Assembly (NCBI GenBank): GCA_001599915.1 | Contig: BCIG01000023.1 | Coordinates: forward strand, 62,001-126,000 | DNA: 64,000 nt | Reading direction: 5' to 3' | From: Symbiotaphrina buchneri | Lineage: Eukaryota; Ascomycota; Symbiotaphrinales; Symbiotaphrinaceae | Part shown: positions 31,080 to 42,323 of the stretch, one piece after another | How positions within the stretch are numbered: the first letter of the stretch is position 1 | How the letters are laid out: each line of letters starts with the position of its first letter | Made by a program: the position numbers and the translations under genes | The notes under the pieces: generated by a model | What the model saw: only the letters and a program-made list of their open reading frames with translations | What the model was told of the DNA's origin: nothing | The model's database searches: none

Positions 31080-32607
31080 ATGTCGTTATCGCGATCGCCC
31101 TCGCCCCAGCGTGGAGGAGGCTGGGCAAGCCCCGGGTTGACCACTCCATATGCAGGTGCGGGAAGGGTCAGCCCTGCGCCCGGCTACGGCATTTTGAACG
31201 GAAGTGCGAGCGGAGTCACATGGGCATCTGCCAAAGCGAAAAGCGATGAGATCAACGGCTATCCTTCATTGACTTCAAGGAACAGCGGGTTCTTCTCTCG
31301 TTTCGCCAGGAAAGTATCCGGGTCAATACCTCGGCTCAATATGTCTGGAAGGAGAGATTTCTCAGAAAAGGAAAAACTAGGCCGCGGACGGTGGTATCCA
31401 AACAACGGCAGCAAGCTCGGAAAGTTGAGGAGCTGTGGAGGAATGCTTTGCCGCAAGATGAGATTTCGCACCTTGATCGTGTTGGCGCTCCTATTCAGTA
31501 TGGCAATGTTCTACCTTACTCGTAAGTACCCTGGACTTCTTCATTTAGGATCATTTCGGGTGGACGGCTCACGCAATCCAGCTTTACATCGATGGTATCG
31601 TCGTGCATCCTTCCTTGGGGGTGGCAGTAAATTTGTAGTAATACTAGGAGCAAATGAGGGAGGAGGGGTAATGGAATGGAAAGGAGCAAGAGAATGGGCC
31701 ATCGAAAGAGACAGCGTCAAGAACAAGAAGAAGTACACGCAGAAGTGGGGTTATGAGCTCGAGATCGTTGATATGACCACCAAGAGACGTTATGCGCACG
31801 AGTGGAGAGAAAGCTGGGAGAAGGTGGATACTGTGCGAAACTGCATGCGGAAATACCCCCATGCAGAATGGTAATGCGCAGCCAACCGATATGCACAGAT
31901 GATAACAGCTGACGCAATTTGATAGGTTCTGGTGGCTGGATCTCAACACGTTTATCATGGAGCCATCCTACTCCCTACAAAGCCACATCTTCAATGATCT
32001 TAACCAAAACACATATCGCGACATTAATATCTATAATCCACTCAACATCAGTCATCCTATGACACAGAAGTATTTGGATCCTGTGTCTCGTTCTGCTGTC
32101 GGTGACGGAAATCCGAAATCGATTGATCTGATTATCCCCCAGGATTGCTCTGGTTTCAATCTGGGGTCATTTTTCATGAGACGCAGCCCCTGGACGGACC
32201 GTTTGCTGGACATCTGGTGGGATCCAGTCGGCTACGAACAGAAACATATGGAATGGGAACACAAAGAGCAGGATGCTCTAGAATATCTGTATGCAAATCA
32301 GCCCTGGATCCGCGAGCACACTGCCTTTATCCCCCAGCGGAAGATCAACAGCTTCCCTCCTGGCGCTTGTTCGGACAATAGAGAAGACCCTCGCATACAC
32401 TATAACGAGGCAGATCGGGATTTCTTGGTCAATATGGCAGGGTGTAATTGGGGCCGCGACTGCTGGGGAGAGATGTACAACTATCGTGAGTTGTCAAATA
32501 AGCTCAATCGAAATCCTTGGGAGAAATTCAAGGATTGGGTAAGCATGAAATGGATGATGTTCTGGCACCAGGGAGAGGCAATATCAACGACTATAAGTGG
32601 AGGCTAG
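31080..32607 (+). CDS. GT34 family (Mnn10/Mnn11-like) Golgi alpha-1,6-mannosyltransferase
   Basis: Exons 31080-31521, 31582-31870 and 31926-32607 give 470 residues. Intron 1 is 60 nt with no stop, so an unspliced reading also stays open, but splicing restores FYLT-PLHRWYRR. The chosen ATG gives MSLSRSPSPQRGGGW; the open frame extends upstream without another ATG. Residues 1-127 are a disordered cytosolic tail, about 128-147 the signal anchor (LIVLALLFSMAMFYLT), then the GMA12/MNN10 catalytic domain: FVVILGANEGGGV, EKVDTVRNCMRKYP, and the DxD-like FWWLDLNTFIMEPSYSLQ that binds Mn and GDP-mannose. Known members belong to the M-Pol II complex that extends the N-glycan outer-chain backbone in the cis-Golgi. 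Mnn10 and Mnn11 cannot be told apart here. Confidence 0.85.
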
Positions 32608-33348
32608 TGACGTGGAGCATTGCACCATACTTGTCTAGGTCGCCATAGTGGAGGTCCTGTGACCAATATTTCTGTTGTTTCATTGGCGGGCATTTACTGC
32701 ATCTGCTCACATTCCCGGAGTTCATGATCATGTTTCTGCACTCATTATACCAATATTGTTCCAATGCCATAGACGGCGTCTTTGTACTATGTTACATTCT
32801 TCGCGATTATTTTTCGGGAATATTTATGATGGTTCTGGAAGGGACCCTTTGCCTTTGTGTTGGATGAGATCCACGATCAAGAGGAGGATGTCCAGCGCTT
32901 CATGACAGTATGAGATAGTGCTCTCCATGATCTACAGTATCACAATTCACCAAAGTTCACTCTTGTGCAATCATGTGCAATATCGTTCCTGATCACGGCT
33001 GTATCACTACTGAACGGAGCTTAGCAGCGATCTCGGCGCATGATATTCACAGGGGAGGTTGGTCAATTGGATCTGCGAGCTACTTATAAGGCACTTGATT
33101 TCTAAACTCCTTACGACAGAGCCGACATTGTGTGGTCATTATCCAGTCAGACACTCCATCAACACTGCTAGGAGTTGATCCCCAGGTCTCCTCCGTCAAC
33201 CCTTGTTAGTACTATACACGAATCTACTACTCAGGAGATATCAAATAACGTCATCATACAGACAAATCGACGACAGCAGAGAACTGAGGCCCCACATCTC
33301 CCATATCCCATTACAAGCAAGCACCAACTATTGCACGACAGACGAGAA
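32608..33348. other. Intergenic region
   Basis: No gene seen. Contains the 3' end of the GT34 gene and the promoter of the small Cys/His protein gene. Confidence 0.5.
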
Positions 33349-33609
33349 ATGTGCTACCACAAGGTCTACGTGTTCTACGACTGTCAGCATCACGTTTGGG
33401 GCCCGCGGGTCGGTGTCCCATGTGATGAAGCCGCAGTTTCACTTGCGTCCCCGCTGTCTCCGGGCAGGCAAACGTCTGGCTGTCGGTGGAAGCAGCATCC
33501 TCGTCAGACATATCGCATCGCCGGCGCCTGTGCGTCCTGCAAGTTGCTGGCGGAGAGGGAGGCCAACACCGAGAAGGCCAGTGATGAGAGTGTCGTCCAA
33601 GGGAGCTAG
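33349..33609 (+). CDS. Small Cys/His-containing fungal protein, 86 aa
   Basis: The open frame runs from 33175, but the likely start is the ATG at 33349, giving MCYHKVYVFYDCQHHVWGP. Proteins starting MCYHxVY with a following C-x-H are common, short and uncharacterised in filamentous ascomycetes. Cys2, Cys14, Cys28 and a CASC pair near the C-terminus with His residues suggest metal binding. No TM or signal segment. Function unknown. Confidence 0.6.
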   Translation: MCYHKVYVFYDCQHHVWGPRVGVPCDEAAVSLASPLSPGRQTSGCRWKQHPRQTYRIAGACASCKLLAEREANTEKASDESVVQGS

Positions 33610-34153
33610 CTGTAAGGATGGCATGAGCATTGATGTCGTGTCATGGATGCCGTGGTGGGCGGAGTGTTTGGACGTGGTCTCTCTGGTTGATACGACTCCA
33701 TGACCGGCTATAAGGAGGGGCAAGGGGCAGTTCGTGAGCCTGATCAGCATCGTAGATAGGCCGGACTTCCTCATACTCTCGAGCCGTCCACGACATACGT
33801 GCCCATGATAGAAATCACTGAGACTTTAACAACAGTGATGGACTACAATTGCAGGTTCTACCCAAACATATAGATAATGACAACTGAGGGAATGTTGTTC
33901 AAGGAAGCTCAGTTATAACTCATATATGTGCCTTGAATTGAACAGCCAATCAGCGTTCATCTTTTCCAACCGTCTCCGGCGCTAGCATCTCCAAGCCCAG
34001 CCGCAGGTGCAGGGACGCACGCACCAAATCCGACAGCCATCATCATCAATCACCTCTGCGTATTGCCAGCATCTCAATCACCCACTGGCAGCCCAGTACC
34101 CGGCCAGTTGGCAATCTCTTCCTCCTGCACCACACACCTCCACCGCACACACA

Positions 34154-34641
34154 ATGCCGACGCCCGAGTCAGCGGCGTTCCTCGCCAAGAAGCCGACGGT
34201 GCCCCCGACCTTCGACGGCGTCGACTACGACGACACGCCCCGGTTCAAGGCCGCGCAGGATGCCATCATCCGCGAGCAGTGGGTGCGCAGCATGATGGCG
34301 AGGCTGGTCCGGGAGGAATTGGGCAAGTGCTATTACCGTGAGGGGGTCAACCATCTTGAGAAGTGCGGGCCGCTGCGAGGTAGGTCCATTGTCCTCTCTT
34401 CCCCCCTCACACACTCTCTTCCCTTGCTATTGTGGTGGATCACGACGGCCGGTTGAGCAACTCGGCATGGGGTCGGCAGGGCGTATCTTGTTGCTATGTG
34501 CGGAATTGGCTGGCTCGATTGACGAACTACCTGGGGACCTAAGCTGACAACTCTGCTTTGCCAGAGCGATACTTCGAATTGCTGAAGGAAAGCCGAGTGA
34601 GGGGATCTCTGTTCGAACAGCAGAACTATATACCGAAATAG
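34154..34641 (+). CDS. NADH:ubiquinone oxidoreductase 12-kDa subunit (NDUFB10/PDSW type)
   Basis: Exons 34154-34379 and 34565-34641 give 100 residues. MPTPESAAFLAKKPTVPPTF is nearly the start known for the Neurospora 12.3-kDa subunit, and the conserved core IIREQWVRSMMARLVREELG and CYYREGVNHLEKCG with its paired cysteines is intact. It is an accessory subunit of the membrane arm of mitochondrial complex I, without a cleaved presequence. The intron splits the Glu of LRERYF. It converges on palC. Confidence 0.92.
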
Positions 34642-35011
34642 TGAGGGGTACGAAGGGCACGGGTGGATGGATGGTGGTGGCATGAGCCGGGACAGGACTA
34701 GAACCGGGTTCGTGACCCCAAGCGACGCAGGTTCCCTGGAAGCTGTAAATACCGAACGGGATTGGCTCGTCGTGGGGCGGCAGCGATGCGCAGGAGCAAA
34801 TGTTTATGGCCCATGGAAAGGCGTTACTCTGATTGTACCATGTCGACGTTCCTACATACATTGACCGGATCGCCGGTCCGAGATACAGATATCTTTGCTG
34901 CCAGGGTACCTCCTAGACAGCATCACACTCTGCCCCAAGAAGAATTTCTTAAAACAAAGTGACCCATGTGCCCTCCGGCCAAACGCCGTGAACCGTAACG
35001 CCGTAGGAAGA

Positions 35012-36623
35012 TCAATAGTATGCTGTGCCGCCGGTATAGTCAGTCTTCGTCCCTGGGAAGGCTCCCACTGGACTCTTCAAGCCGCCATCTCCTTCATCTT
35101 CACTGTCATCCTCCTCAGCAGTGAATAGTGAGTCTTGTGGCTCCACTGGCGCTCGCATCCTCGCCAGCGCATCCGCATCCAACATCGGGACAACGAGCGG
35201 CTTGGGAGTATGGATCTCCCGGCCTGACGGCATCGTAGCCAGGAGTGCATCGGAAGATGGTATCACTTGTGTATTTATCTGCCAGTAATTAGAATCGCAA
35301 CGCGTATAAAGGTAGTGGTGGGGTTGACCGTACTGTATCATTCATCTTGACCCATTTCTTCTCCAGCATCTCAATAACCCTGCCCTCCTCAGCCCTCCCT
35401 GCATCGAGTCCCCAGTCTCCACCCTTGACGACCTTCTTGTCTTCGCGCCGCTCGCTCCATTCCCTCTTGAGACGGCTGAATTTGCCCGGCTTTCCGCTTT
35501 CTGACACCTCTAAGCCGAGTTGTTTCTTACCGCCGCGTAGCCATGCAATACCTTCCCCCGTCCTTCCAGTCAACTCTGCGTCGATAGCAAAGAATCTGCA
35601 AGCTTTGGCCTTGGACGTCCTGCTCAGGTCTTCCACGTACTCCACCAGTGATTCATCCACCCCTTTCCCGGTCGCAGCCAGGAGACCCTTCGCCCTCCCC
35701 GAATGATCTGCGGCTGCAAGGCACAGCCGGGCGAAAAGATGCGCTCGTACTTTTGGTATCTCGGGCGCTTTGACCATCCAATCCTTGTCGTTCTTATTGA
35801 GATCCTGTGCCACGGCTGCCGGGTATGGGTCGTCCTTCAGGACAGCTAGGAGTGTGGCCTCCGCCAGGCTAAGCTCCGCCAGCGCAGTAAGCGTTTCCGG
35901 ACGTACGTCAACTAAGAGAGAGACCTTTGTGCTGCCAGTCCATTGCTCTGTACGGGAGGCCAGATAGCTGTGGATACTTTGGGCGTCAAGAAGATAGCGT
36001 GTTGCGGTTGTGATGGCACTGGTGCGTTGTTCCGATGTAGGAGTAGCCGTGGGGCTATAAAGGAGAGCCAGCGATGACCGGGCTAGAAGCACATAGGTAT
36101 ATGCCAATGTCGTAAGAATAAAGGCAATCTCATGCTCCAGGCTGCGCAGCTTCTGCTTTGGAGGCTCCCGCCCCGGAAGTGTTGATGCCAAGGTCGCGCG
36201 CCATGAGACGACAATTTCCCGTTCCAGGATAACATCTATCTCTTCTTCATCATTGCCAACGGGGCGGCCGCTGAGTCCCGCATCAAGGGCAAAGAGATAC
36301 GGCAGATATGATCTGAGCGCATGCAGCACGTTCGGAAGGTCTGCAGCTTGATCTGAAGGGGACAGACGCTTGTGCTGCTTGAGCACAGAGCATAGCGACG
36401 ACCGTTGAGATGTTGCGATCAGCGGGAGGGAGGGATGTGAAGAAGAGCCCAGATGGGCAGAGAAGTTCAATTGGGACGTGGTAGGCAGAGAGAAAGGGAA
36501 GGGCATGTTATGCTGTTGTTTCTCCAGCGGTGGGACGTACGGCGTGTCTACTTTACCCCGCGCTATGAATAAAGTTGTGGGGCTGGATGGCTGCGAAATG
36601 GAGAGATCAATGAAGCCAAGCAT
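35012..36623 (-). CDS. pH-response regulator PalC (BRO1-domain protein)
   Basis: Exons 35334-36623 and 35012-35278 give 518 residues. The BRO1-like domain occupies most of exon 1, with FPFSLPTTSQLNFSAHL near the start, a helical core (LEHEIAFILTTLAYTYVLLA) and EALSLAEATLLAVLKDDPYP-like segments. The acidic C-terminus ends TKTDYTGGTAYY. In fungi PalC bridges the plasma-membrane Pal sensor complex and ESCRT-III (Vps32) so that PacC is processed at alkaline pH. I infer identity from length, BRO1 features and the PalC-like N-terminus. It lies 134 bases downstream of TAF7 on the same strand. Confidence 0.85.
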
Positions 36624-36757
36624 TTTGGAGCTAAAGGTCTACTTATGATGCCTGGATGAGCAAGATTCTTTCAAATTACAGACTGGTAATTCATTAAAGG
36701 GGCCTAGCACCAATTTCCTTAAAACCCGGACTCCCTGAATCCAGTTCCGAGGCCCGG

Positions 36758-38308
36758 TCATTCATCTGTTGGCTCGCCCAAAGCCGCCTTCTTCAGCTCC
36801 AGGTTGCTCTTCAGGCTCTGGACTTTCTGCCGTAGCCTTTGCTTCAAAAGGGGATTCTTCATGTTCTCCATATCTCTCGTTTGCATCTCAATGGCATGTT
36901 CGAGATCGGCAATCTCCTCTCGCTGTCTCTGAAGATCCTGTTGTCGTTCCAATAGATCCTCATCCAACTGATCCGGCCCACCTTCATCATCGAGATCAGC
37001 GTCGGATTCATCATCAGCACTTTCATCTGCCCCGGACGCAGCAAAGGACGACGTCTCTGCTGCTCCATTCAGCGTTGCTTCGACTGCCCCGAGTGCTACA
37101 GCGTGATCCGCAACAGGCGCCGTTTCTTCTTCGTTTGCCTCCAGCATAGCCATTTCAAGATCTGCTTCCAGATCTGCTTCCTCCAGATCGCCACCAGGCT
37201 GCCCAAAGTAGCCCGATTCATCCAGATCGCCTTCGGCATCTTCCTCCATATACTGGTCGCCTGGCATACCTGCGTTGCCTAACATGTTGTACGCTTCTTC
37301 TGAGTCGCTCCTCACAGAGCTCGTAGCTCTGGCAGTTGGATCGATGATCTCAGGATGGCTACTTCCCGGTTCGCACTCCTGATCCGCTGCCAGAAGCCTT
37401 TCCACTTCGTCCTCAACAGCTTCGATAGTCCTATTGCTGACACGTTTTCGAAACCTTCTCTTCCTAACGTTATGCATGGGCGGCGTGAGACCATGCGGGT
37501 ATTGATATGTTGTAGGATCAACCTCGCGGGGTAACGGTATGGTTAGAGCGGATTGCTCGTCAGGGATCTGAGCAAACACAAGCAGCATTTGGCAGATGTC
37601 GGCACTTTTCCACCAGCCCCTCTTATCCCAGCTTTTCATTCCTTCAACAATGCATGGCAAGTCCACCATCGTCGCAGCATAATGCCTTCCCCGGATAGTG
37701 ACCACCGCTCGTCGCCCATCTCTGTTCAAGAACTTCAGCTGCACATCCGCGCCCCCTTCTTTCCGAGGAACACCTAATTTCTTCTCCTCGATAGCGCTTC
37801 GCAGGTACTCGCAATCCTCTCCTGGTATCATCCGTAGTATGAACTCTTCCTCTATAGCCGGATCAATCTCACGGTCTGACGACTCCGAATCATACCCGAC
37901 ACCAAGCGGGCGCACTGGTGGTTTGCCTTTCAGCTTCGTTCGTAATATGGGCGTATTCGGTGTCCGTGCTGTAAGCTTGATCTTCTTGATCTTCTTGGGA
38001 CCTTCAGAATCACCGCCGATTTCATCATCGTCTTTGGCACGCTTCTTTGATGACGATGTGAGCGTCCCGTTACTCACACCGTTGGTATGTACACTGGGCT
38101 TAGAGGCTTTTGGCTTTTTCTCTTTCTTCGCTGCAGGTGCAGGAGCGCTCTGTTGCTCAGCTGGAGTCGGCGGTTTTGAGCCAAACTTGAGCTTCAGCTT
38201 AGGGGTTGAGGTAGAAGATGGTGTGTCCAGTGGCTGCGGACCAGGAGGGCGATGGGTTGTCGATAGCTTCAGCTTGAGCGGAGGTCGTGAGGGGTTCGGC
38301 GCGGACAT
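36758..38308 (-). CDS. TFIID subunit TAF7 (TAFII55)
   Basis: A single exon of 516 residues. Residues 1-140 are basic and disordered. The TAFII55 N-terminal domain follows: EEEFILRMIPGEDCEYLRSA, then LKFLNRDGRRAVVTIRGRHY and AATMVDLPCIVEGMKSWDK, which bind TAF1. The C-terminal part is acidic (DESADDESDADLDDEGGPDQ) and ends in a coiled coil (QREEIADLEHAIEMQTRDME). TAF7 is a core subunit of the general transcription factor TFIID. It is transcribed divergently from TAF3, another TFIID subunit, across 476 bases. Confidence 0.93.
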   Translation of the reverse strand: MSAPNPSRPPLKLKLSTTHRPPGPQPLDTPSSTSTPKLKLKFGSKPPTPAEQQSAPAPAAKKEKKPKASKPSVHTNGVSNGTLTSSSKKRAKDDDEIGGDSEGPKKIKKIKLTARTPNTPILRTKLKGKPPVRPLGVGYDSESSDREIDPAIEEEFILRMIPGEDCEYLRSAIEEKKLGVPRKEGGADVQLKFLNRDGRRAVVTIRGRHYAATMVDLPCIVEGMKSWDKRGWWKSADICQMLLVFAQIPDEQSALTIPLPREVDPTTYQYPHGLTPPMHNVRKRRFRKRVSNRTIEAVEDEVERLLAADQECEPGSSHPEIIDPTARATSSVRSDSEEAYNMLGNAGMPGDQYMEEDAEGDLDESGYFGQPGGDLEEADLEADLEMAMLEANEEETAPVADHAVALGAVEATLNGAAETSSFAASGADESADDESDADLDDEGGPDQLDEDLLERQQDLQRQREEIADLEHAIEMQTRDMENMKNPLLKQRLRQKVQSLKSNLELKKAALGEPTDE

Positions 38309-38784
38309 GACAGGCGACCCCGTCCTTCCCGGACGAAGGAGAACTAGGAAGAGAGGTATAGAATACCGTCGTGCATGCTCAAACTAAGAGCTATCGCAGA
38401 TAGGGCCTCGATGTCGTGTTCAGTGGTATGTACGGTTGTGAGAGTGTACACCTACTGGGGTTGCGCGAGGGAGGTCGTGAGATCGCCGCTAGTCGCCTAG
38501 GGAGCTTCACCCCGGCTGTGGAGCGAGCCTCTCTAAAGTATTTCATACTTGCCTCGTTGCGTACGAATAGACCTACCATCCTCTGGAATCCGCGCTGGGT
38601 TTCGCGCGGCTCGACAGTCCACCAGCGTCCGTCACAACTGGAAATGTCTTACAAGAGCTGTATCCAATAAGTGGCTGTAGCCATAACACATACTTTCCAC
38701 CCAGGCCTCCGCGCCTGCACTATGAAGATCATCGTTCTTCGATAGTCTCCTCCAGATCAAGTCAACGACCTGACCGCATCCGAG
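38309..38784. promoter_or_regulatory. Shared bidirectional promoter of TAF7 and TAF3
   Basis: 476 bases separate the two start codons of these divergent TFIID-subunit genes. No TATA box stands out. CT-tracts and GATA-like sites are present but not decisive. Confidence 0.6.
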
Positions 38785-39515
38785 ATGTCTTCTCAGCAGT
38801 TGCATCGCTCGCTGCTTGCGCCTCCAACCCTACATGTGCTCCGCGCCGCCGGCTTTCACAGCACACGCCCTTCAGTCCTTGAAGCGCTCGTCGACCTTGC
38901 ATCGCAGTATCTACTCCTACTCGCTGATTCCACCCTTCGTCATGCGGAGGGCAACCACAACACGGACATCCCAGAACTTATGGACGTGCGCATGGCGCTT
39001 GAGGATTGCGGAGCTTTGAGGCCGTACATTGGGTCGACGGTGGAGAGTTGGAGAGGTCAAGAGGACATGCGGGGTGTCAATGATTTCCTGAAATGGTGTT
39101 GCGGTGATGCAAACAAGGAGATTAGAAGGGTCGCAGGGCTACTTCCGGAGGAGGGCGAAGCTGATATCGAAGGCCTGGAAAGAAGGGAAGACTTTCTAAG
39201 TGGTATGCGATGCTCACCTTGTGAGCTCTGGTGCAAGAACATGTTGCTGACCGACGCTTCATAGTACTCAAAAAGAAGCATAGCAAAACTGGCGAAGACT
39301 CGAGGTATCAGGGCACCGTACTCGGAAGGGGTGCTGAGGACAGGATAGTAAAGATAGAAGGCGGACCGGCTGACACCATCCAAGCTTGGGAAGCCATGGT
39401 ACGCGAAAGAGCCATAAAGGGGCGGTCGACAACACCGGCTTCTGATGTGCATATGGGGGTCGAATCGGAGATTCATAATGATAGTCCAAACGAAGGGACA
39501 TCAAACGGACACTAA
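38785..39515 (+). CDS. TFIID subunit TAF3-like (Bromo_TP histone-fold protein)
   Basis: Exons 38785-39202 and 39265-39515 give 222 residues. The N-terminal histone fold spans about residues 5-80 (LLAPPTLHVLRAAGFHSTRP, LEALVDLASQYLLLLAD), as in TAF3 and TAF8 bromodomain-associated domains. MDVRMALEDCGALRP follows. There is no PHD finger, as expected of fungal TAF3, which is short. TAF3 pairs with TAF10 in TFIID. TAF8 is the alternative, but its proline-rich region is missing. Confidence 0.8.
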
Positions 39516-39646
39516 CACTGTTCATGTCGTCGCATAGCGAAGGCGTTGAAATCTTTTCCATTCTGCTCAGTTTCCGTCATCAGATAACCCGCAATTGGAA
39601 GTTCCCACAACTTGTGTTTTCCCTCCGCGAAACATCTGCGTCTAAT

Positions 39647-40120
39647 TTAATAGGTACTACCCTCAACCGTTGCAGGACCGCCCATGCTTCCGTCAACGTC
39701 TTGCCCACTATGCCTTGCCTGCTGTATCGACTCCCGTTCCCCTTGCTGCTCTGCCTTCTTGCGGTCCAGGTCTGAAGTGAAGCTCCCTTCCTCCCCCATT
39801 CCACCGGTCTTCGCCTTGTTTTGTTGCGCTTCCATTATCTTCCCCTCGTCGAATGTCGCCATCTGCTCGCCGTCTTGCTCGTCTGCGGGTCCTGCCATTT
39901 CCGCATCTGTACGATCGCGTCCACTGCTACTTCCACCACCGAGAGCGCTTGGCTTAGGGTCAGAGGGTACGTCGCCCGCTTCACGGTTTCCAACCTTTGC
40001 TGAGTTCGTATGCGCATTTTTGTAGGAAGCTGCCTTTTCAGATGGGTTTTCCGTGGCAGGATTACCGGGTGTAGTATAAGCCTGCTCTTGAGTCGGCTGG
40101 GGAGGGCCTTTTGGGTCCAT
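39647..40120 (-). CDS. Small hydrophilic disordered protein, 157 aa
   Basis: The frame is open to 40186 but the likely start is the ATG at 40120 (MDPKGPPQPTQEQAY). The whole sequence is polar, rich in Gly, Glu, Lys and Gln, with KNAHTNSAKVGNREAGDVPS, a run of Gly-Ser, and EEGSFTSDLDRKKAEQQGER. No cysteine, TM or signal segment. Reminiscent of stress-related hydrophilic proteins, but no family is assigned. It converges on TAF3, stops 131 bases apart. Confidence 0.7.
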   Translation of the reverse strand: MDPKGPPQPTQEQAYTTPGNPATENPSEKAASYKNAHTNSAKVGNREAGDVPSDPKPSALGGGSSSGRDRTDAEMAGPADEQDGEQMATFDEGKIMEAQQNKAKTGGMGEEGSFTSDLDRKKAEQQGERESIQQARHSGQDVDGSMGGPATVEGSTY

Positions 40121-40650
40121 TGTAGGATCGGAGTAGGAGACTTGTAGAAGACAGTGATATGAGTGAGATAATTGGACAATTGGCAATTGACAATGTCCTG
40201 GATGGGAAATATCTTCCTGTTCTTGCGTTGGTTTAGAGCAGGGAAGTAGGAGATGTGTTTGGTGTTGTCTATTGCTGTGAAGGAGCTTCTATTTGACCGA
40301 CCGCTACTGGTGACGTAGCCAGGTATCGCCAGTCGAGCTTAGGGCTCCTTCCCCACTACACGTCTCCGACAACCCGGAGCTCACTCTGATTTTGGGCGTC
40401 TAAGCTTCTATAATGCGTGGCCATCATTCCTCCGTTCTACCTTATTCAAGTTGTTACATTGCATGATTATCTGCCGGAAGATATGGGCATGTACGGGGAA
40501 CCAATTTAGTATTGCACCTACTCCCACTCTCTGAGTGTAGTACATCGTAAACATGATAGGCATCAATTTGTAACGCTGAACTTCAAAGAAAGGAATAGCC
40601 CACATGTTGGCATTGTGGACTTAATAACTCCTCACGACCAGAAGAACAGT
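40121..40650. other. Intergenic region between the small disordered protein and alpha-tubulin
   Basis: No gene seen. Confidence 0.5.
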
Positions 40651-42323
40651 TTAGTATTCGCCCTCGCCCTCAACATCATCAACGCTGTCTGCCGCAACCT
40701 CTTCATAGTCCTTCTCAAGAGCAGCAAGATCCTCTCTGGCCTCAGAGAATTCACCTTCCTCCATACCCTCGCCAACATACCAGTGTACAAAGGCCCTCTT
40801 GGAATACATGAGATCGAACTTGTTGTCAAGGCGGCTCCAAGCCTCGGCAATGGCGGTGGTGTTGGAAAGCATGCTGACCGAGCGGTCGACAGGGGCCAGT
40901 TCACCTCCAGGAACGCGAACAGGCTTTTGGTAGTTGATACCGATCTTGAAGCCAGTAGGGCACCATTCAACAAGCTTGAAGGTTGACTTGGCCTTGAGGG
41001 ATGCAACAGCAGCATTGCAGTCACGCGGCACAACGTCACCACGGTAGAGCAGAGCCACTGCCATGTATGAGCCCTTCTGCGGATCGCAAACCACCATCTG
41101 GTTGTTCGGTTCGAAACCTACACAAGTAAGCAGAAGAACGGAAGACATACCAAAAGCACTCACATTGGAAGGTCAAGTCAGAAACCTTGAAGCTCTCATG
41201 AGAACTCTTCGATGCAGAGATCACAGGCGCATAGCTGATCAATGGGTAGTGAATACGGGGGTAAGGAACCAAGTTAGTCTGAAATTCGTTCAGATCAACA
41301 TTCAGAGCGCCATCGAAACGAAGACTGGACGTGATCGAGCTGACAACCTGGGCAATCAGACGATTGAGGTGCTCGTAACTGGGGCGAGGAATATCGAGAT
41401 TGCGACGGCAGATATCGTAGACGGCTTCGTTGTCAACCAGGAAGGTACAGTCAGAGTTCTCAATGGTGCTGTGGGTAGAGAGCACAGCGTTGTACGGCTC
41501 AACAACCGATGTGGAGACGCGGGGAGCAGGGTAAACAGCAAACTCGAGCTTGGATTTCTTGCCGTAGTCGGTGGAAAGGCGCTCCAAGAGGAGGGCACCG
41601 AAACCGGAACCAGTACCTCCACCGAAGGAGTGGAAGATCAAGAAACCTTGGAGAGAAGAGCAGTTGTCTCGGAAATGTTAGACACAGTGCGTTTCGTCTG
41701 ATAATCATAGCTTCAGCTCACCAGCAACGCGACGGACGCGGTCGATAACGCTGTCAACGAGCTCCTTCCCAATAGTATAGTGGCCACGAGCATCTGATGC
41801 ATACGTTAGAATCAACCAAGCATGATCAAAAGGTGGATAAACACACAGTTGTTTGCCGCGTCCTCCTTGCCGCTAATCAGGAGTTCCGGATGGAACAGTT
41901 GGCGGTAGGGGCCGGTGCGGATCTCGTCAATGGGCTGATTTCCAGGTTAGTCTGACCAAGTGCAGCCCTAGGCGCAGAGAACCTACAGAGGGATCCAAAT
42001 CAACGAAGATAGAGCGCGGCACGTATTTGCCATTGCCAGTCTCCGTGAAGAAGGTCTCGAAGGATCCGGGCTCACCGATGTCCTTCGCCTCAGGGTCAGG
42101 ACGACCGTCAGCTTTCAGGCCGTGCTCCAATAAGTAGAGCTCCCAGGCGCTGTTTCCCAGCTGGGTACCAGCCTGGCCAATATGGATGTGGCAGACCTAG
42201 ACAAATGATGATGCATGTCAGGCAATGTTGGTTGACGGTGTCTTTCTTCCCCTTCTTGAACGCGTCTTCGGGAAAAAGGGGATCAACAGAAGGGGTACAC
42301 GTTTCACTTACTTCGCCCCTCAT
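40651..42323 (-). CDS. Alpha-tubulin
   Basis: Six exons, 42312-42323, 41987-42196, 41847-41934, 41722-41793, 41164-41667 and 40651-41117, join to 450 residues, the normal length. Exon 1 encodes only MRGE. Visible landmarks: [20 protein letters not shown], the GTP-binding loop [35 protein letters not shown], and [14 protein letters not shown]. The tail is acidic and ends EGEGEY, with the C-terminal tyrosine typical of alpha-tubulins. It forms the microtubule heterodimer with beta-tubulin. Whether it is the vegetative or the second isotype cannot be told from this window. Multiple 5' introns are usual for fungal tubulin genes. Confidence 0.95.
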
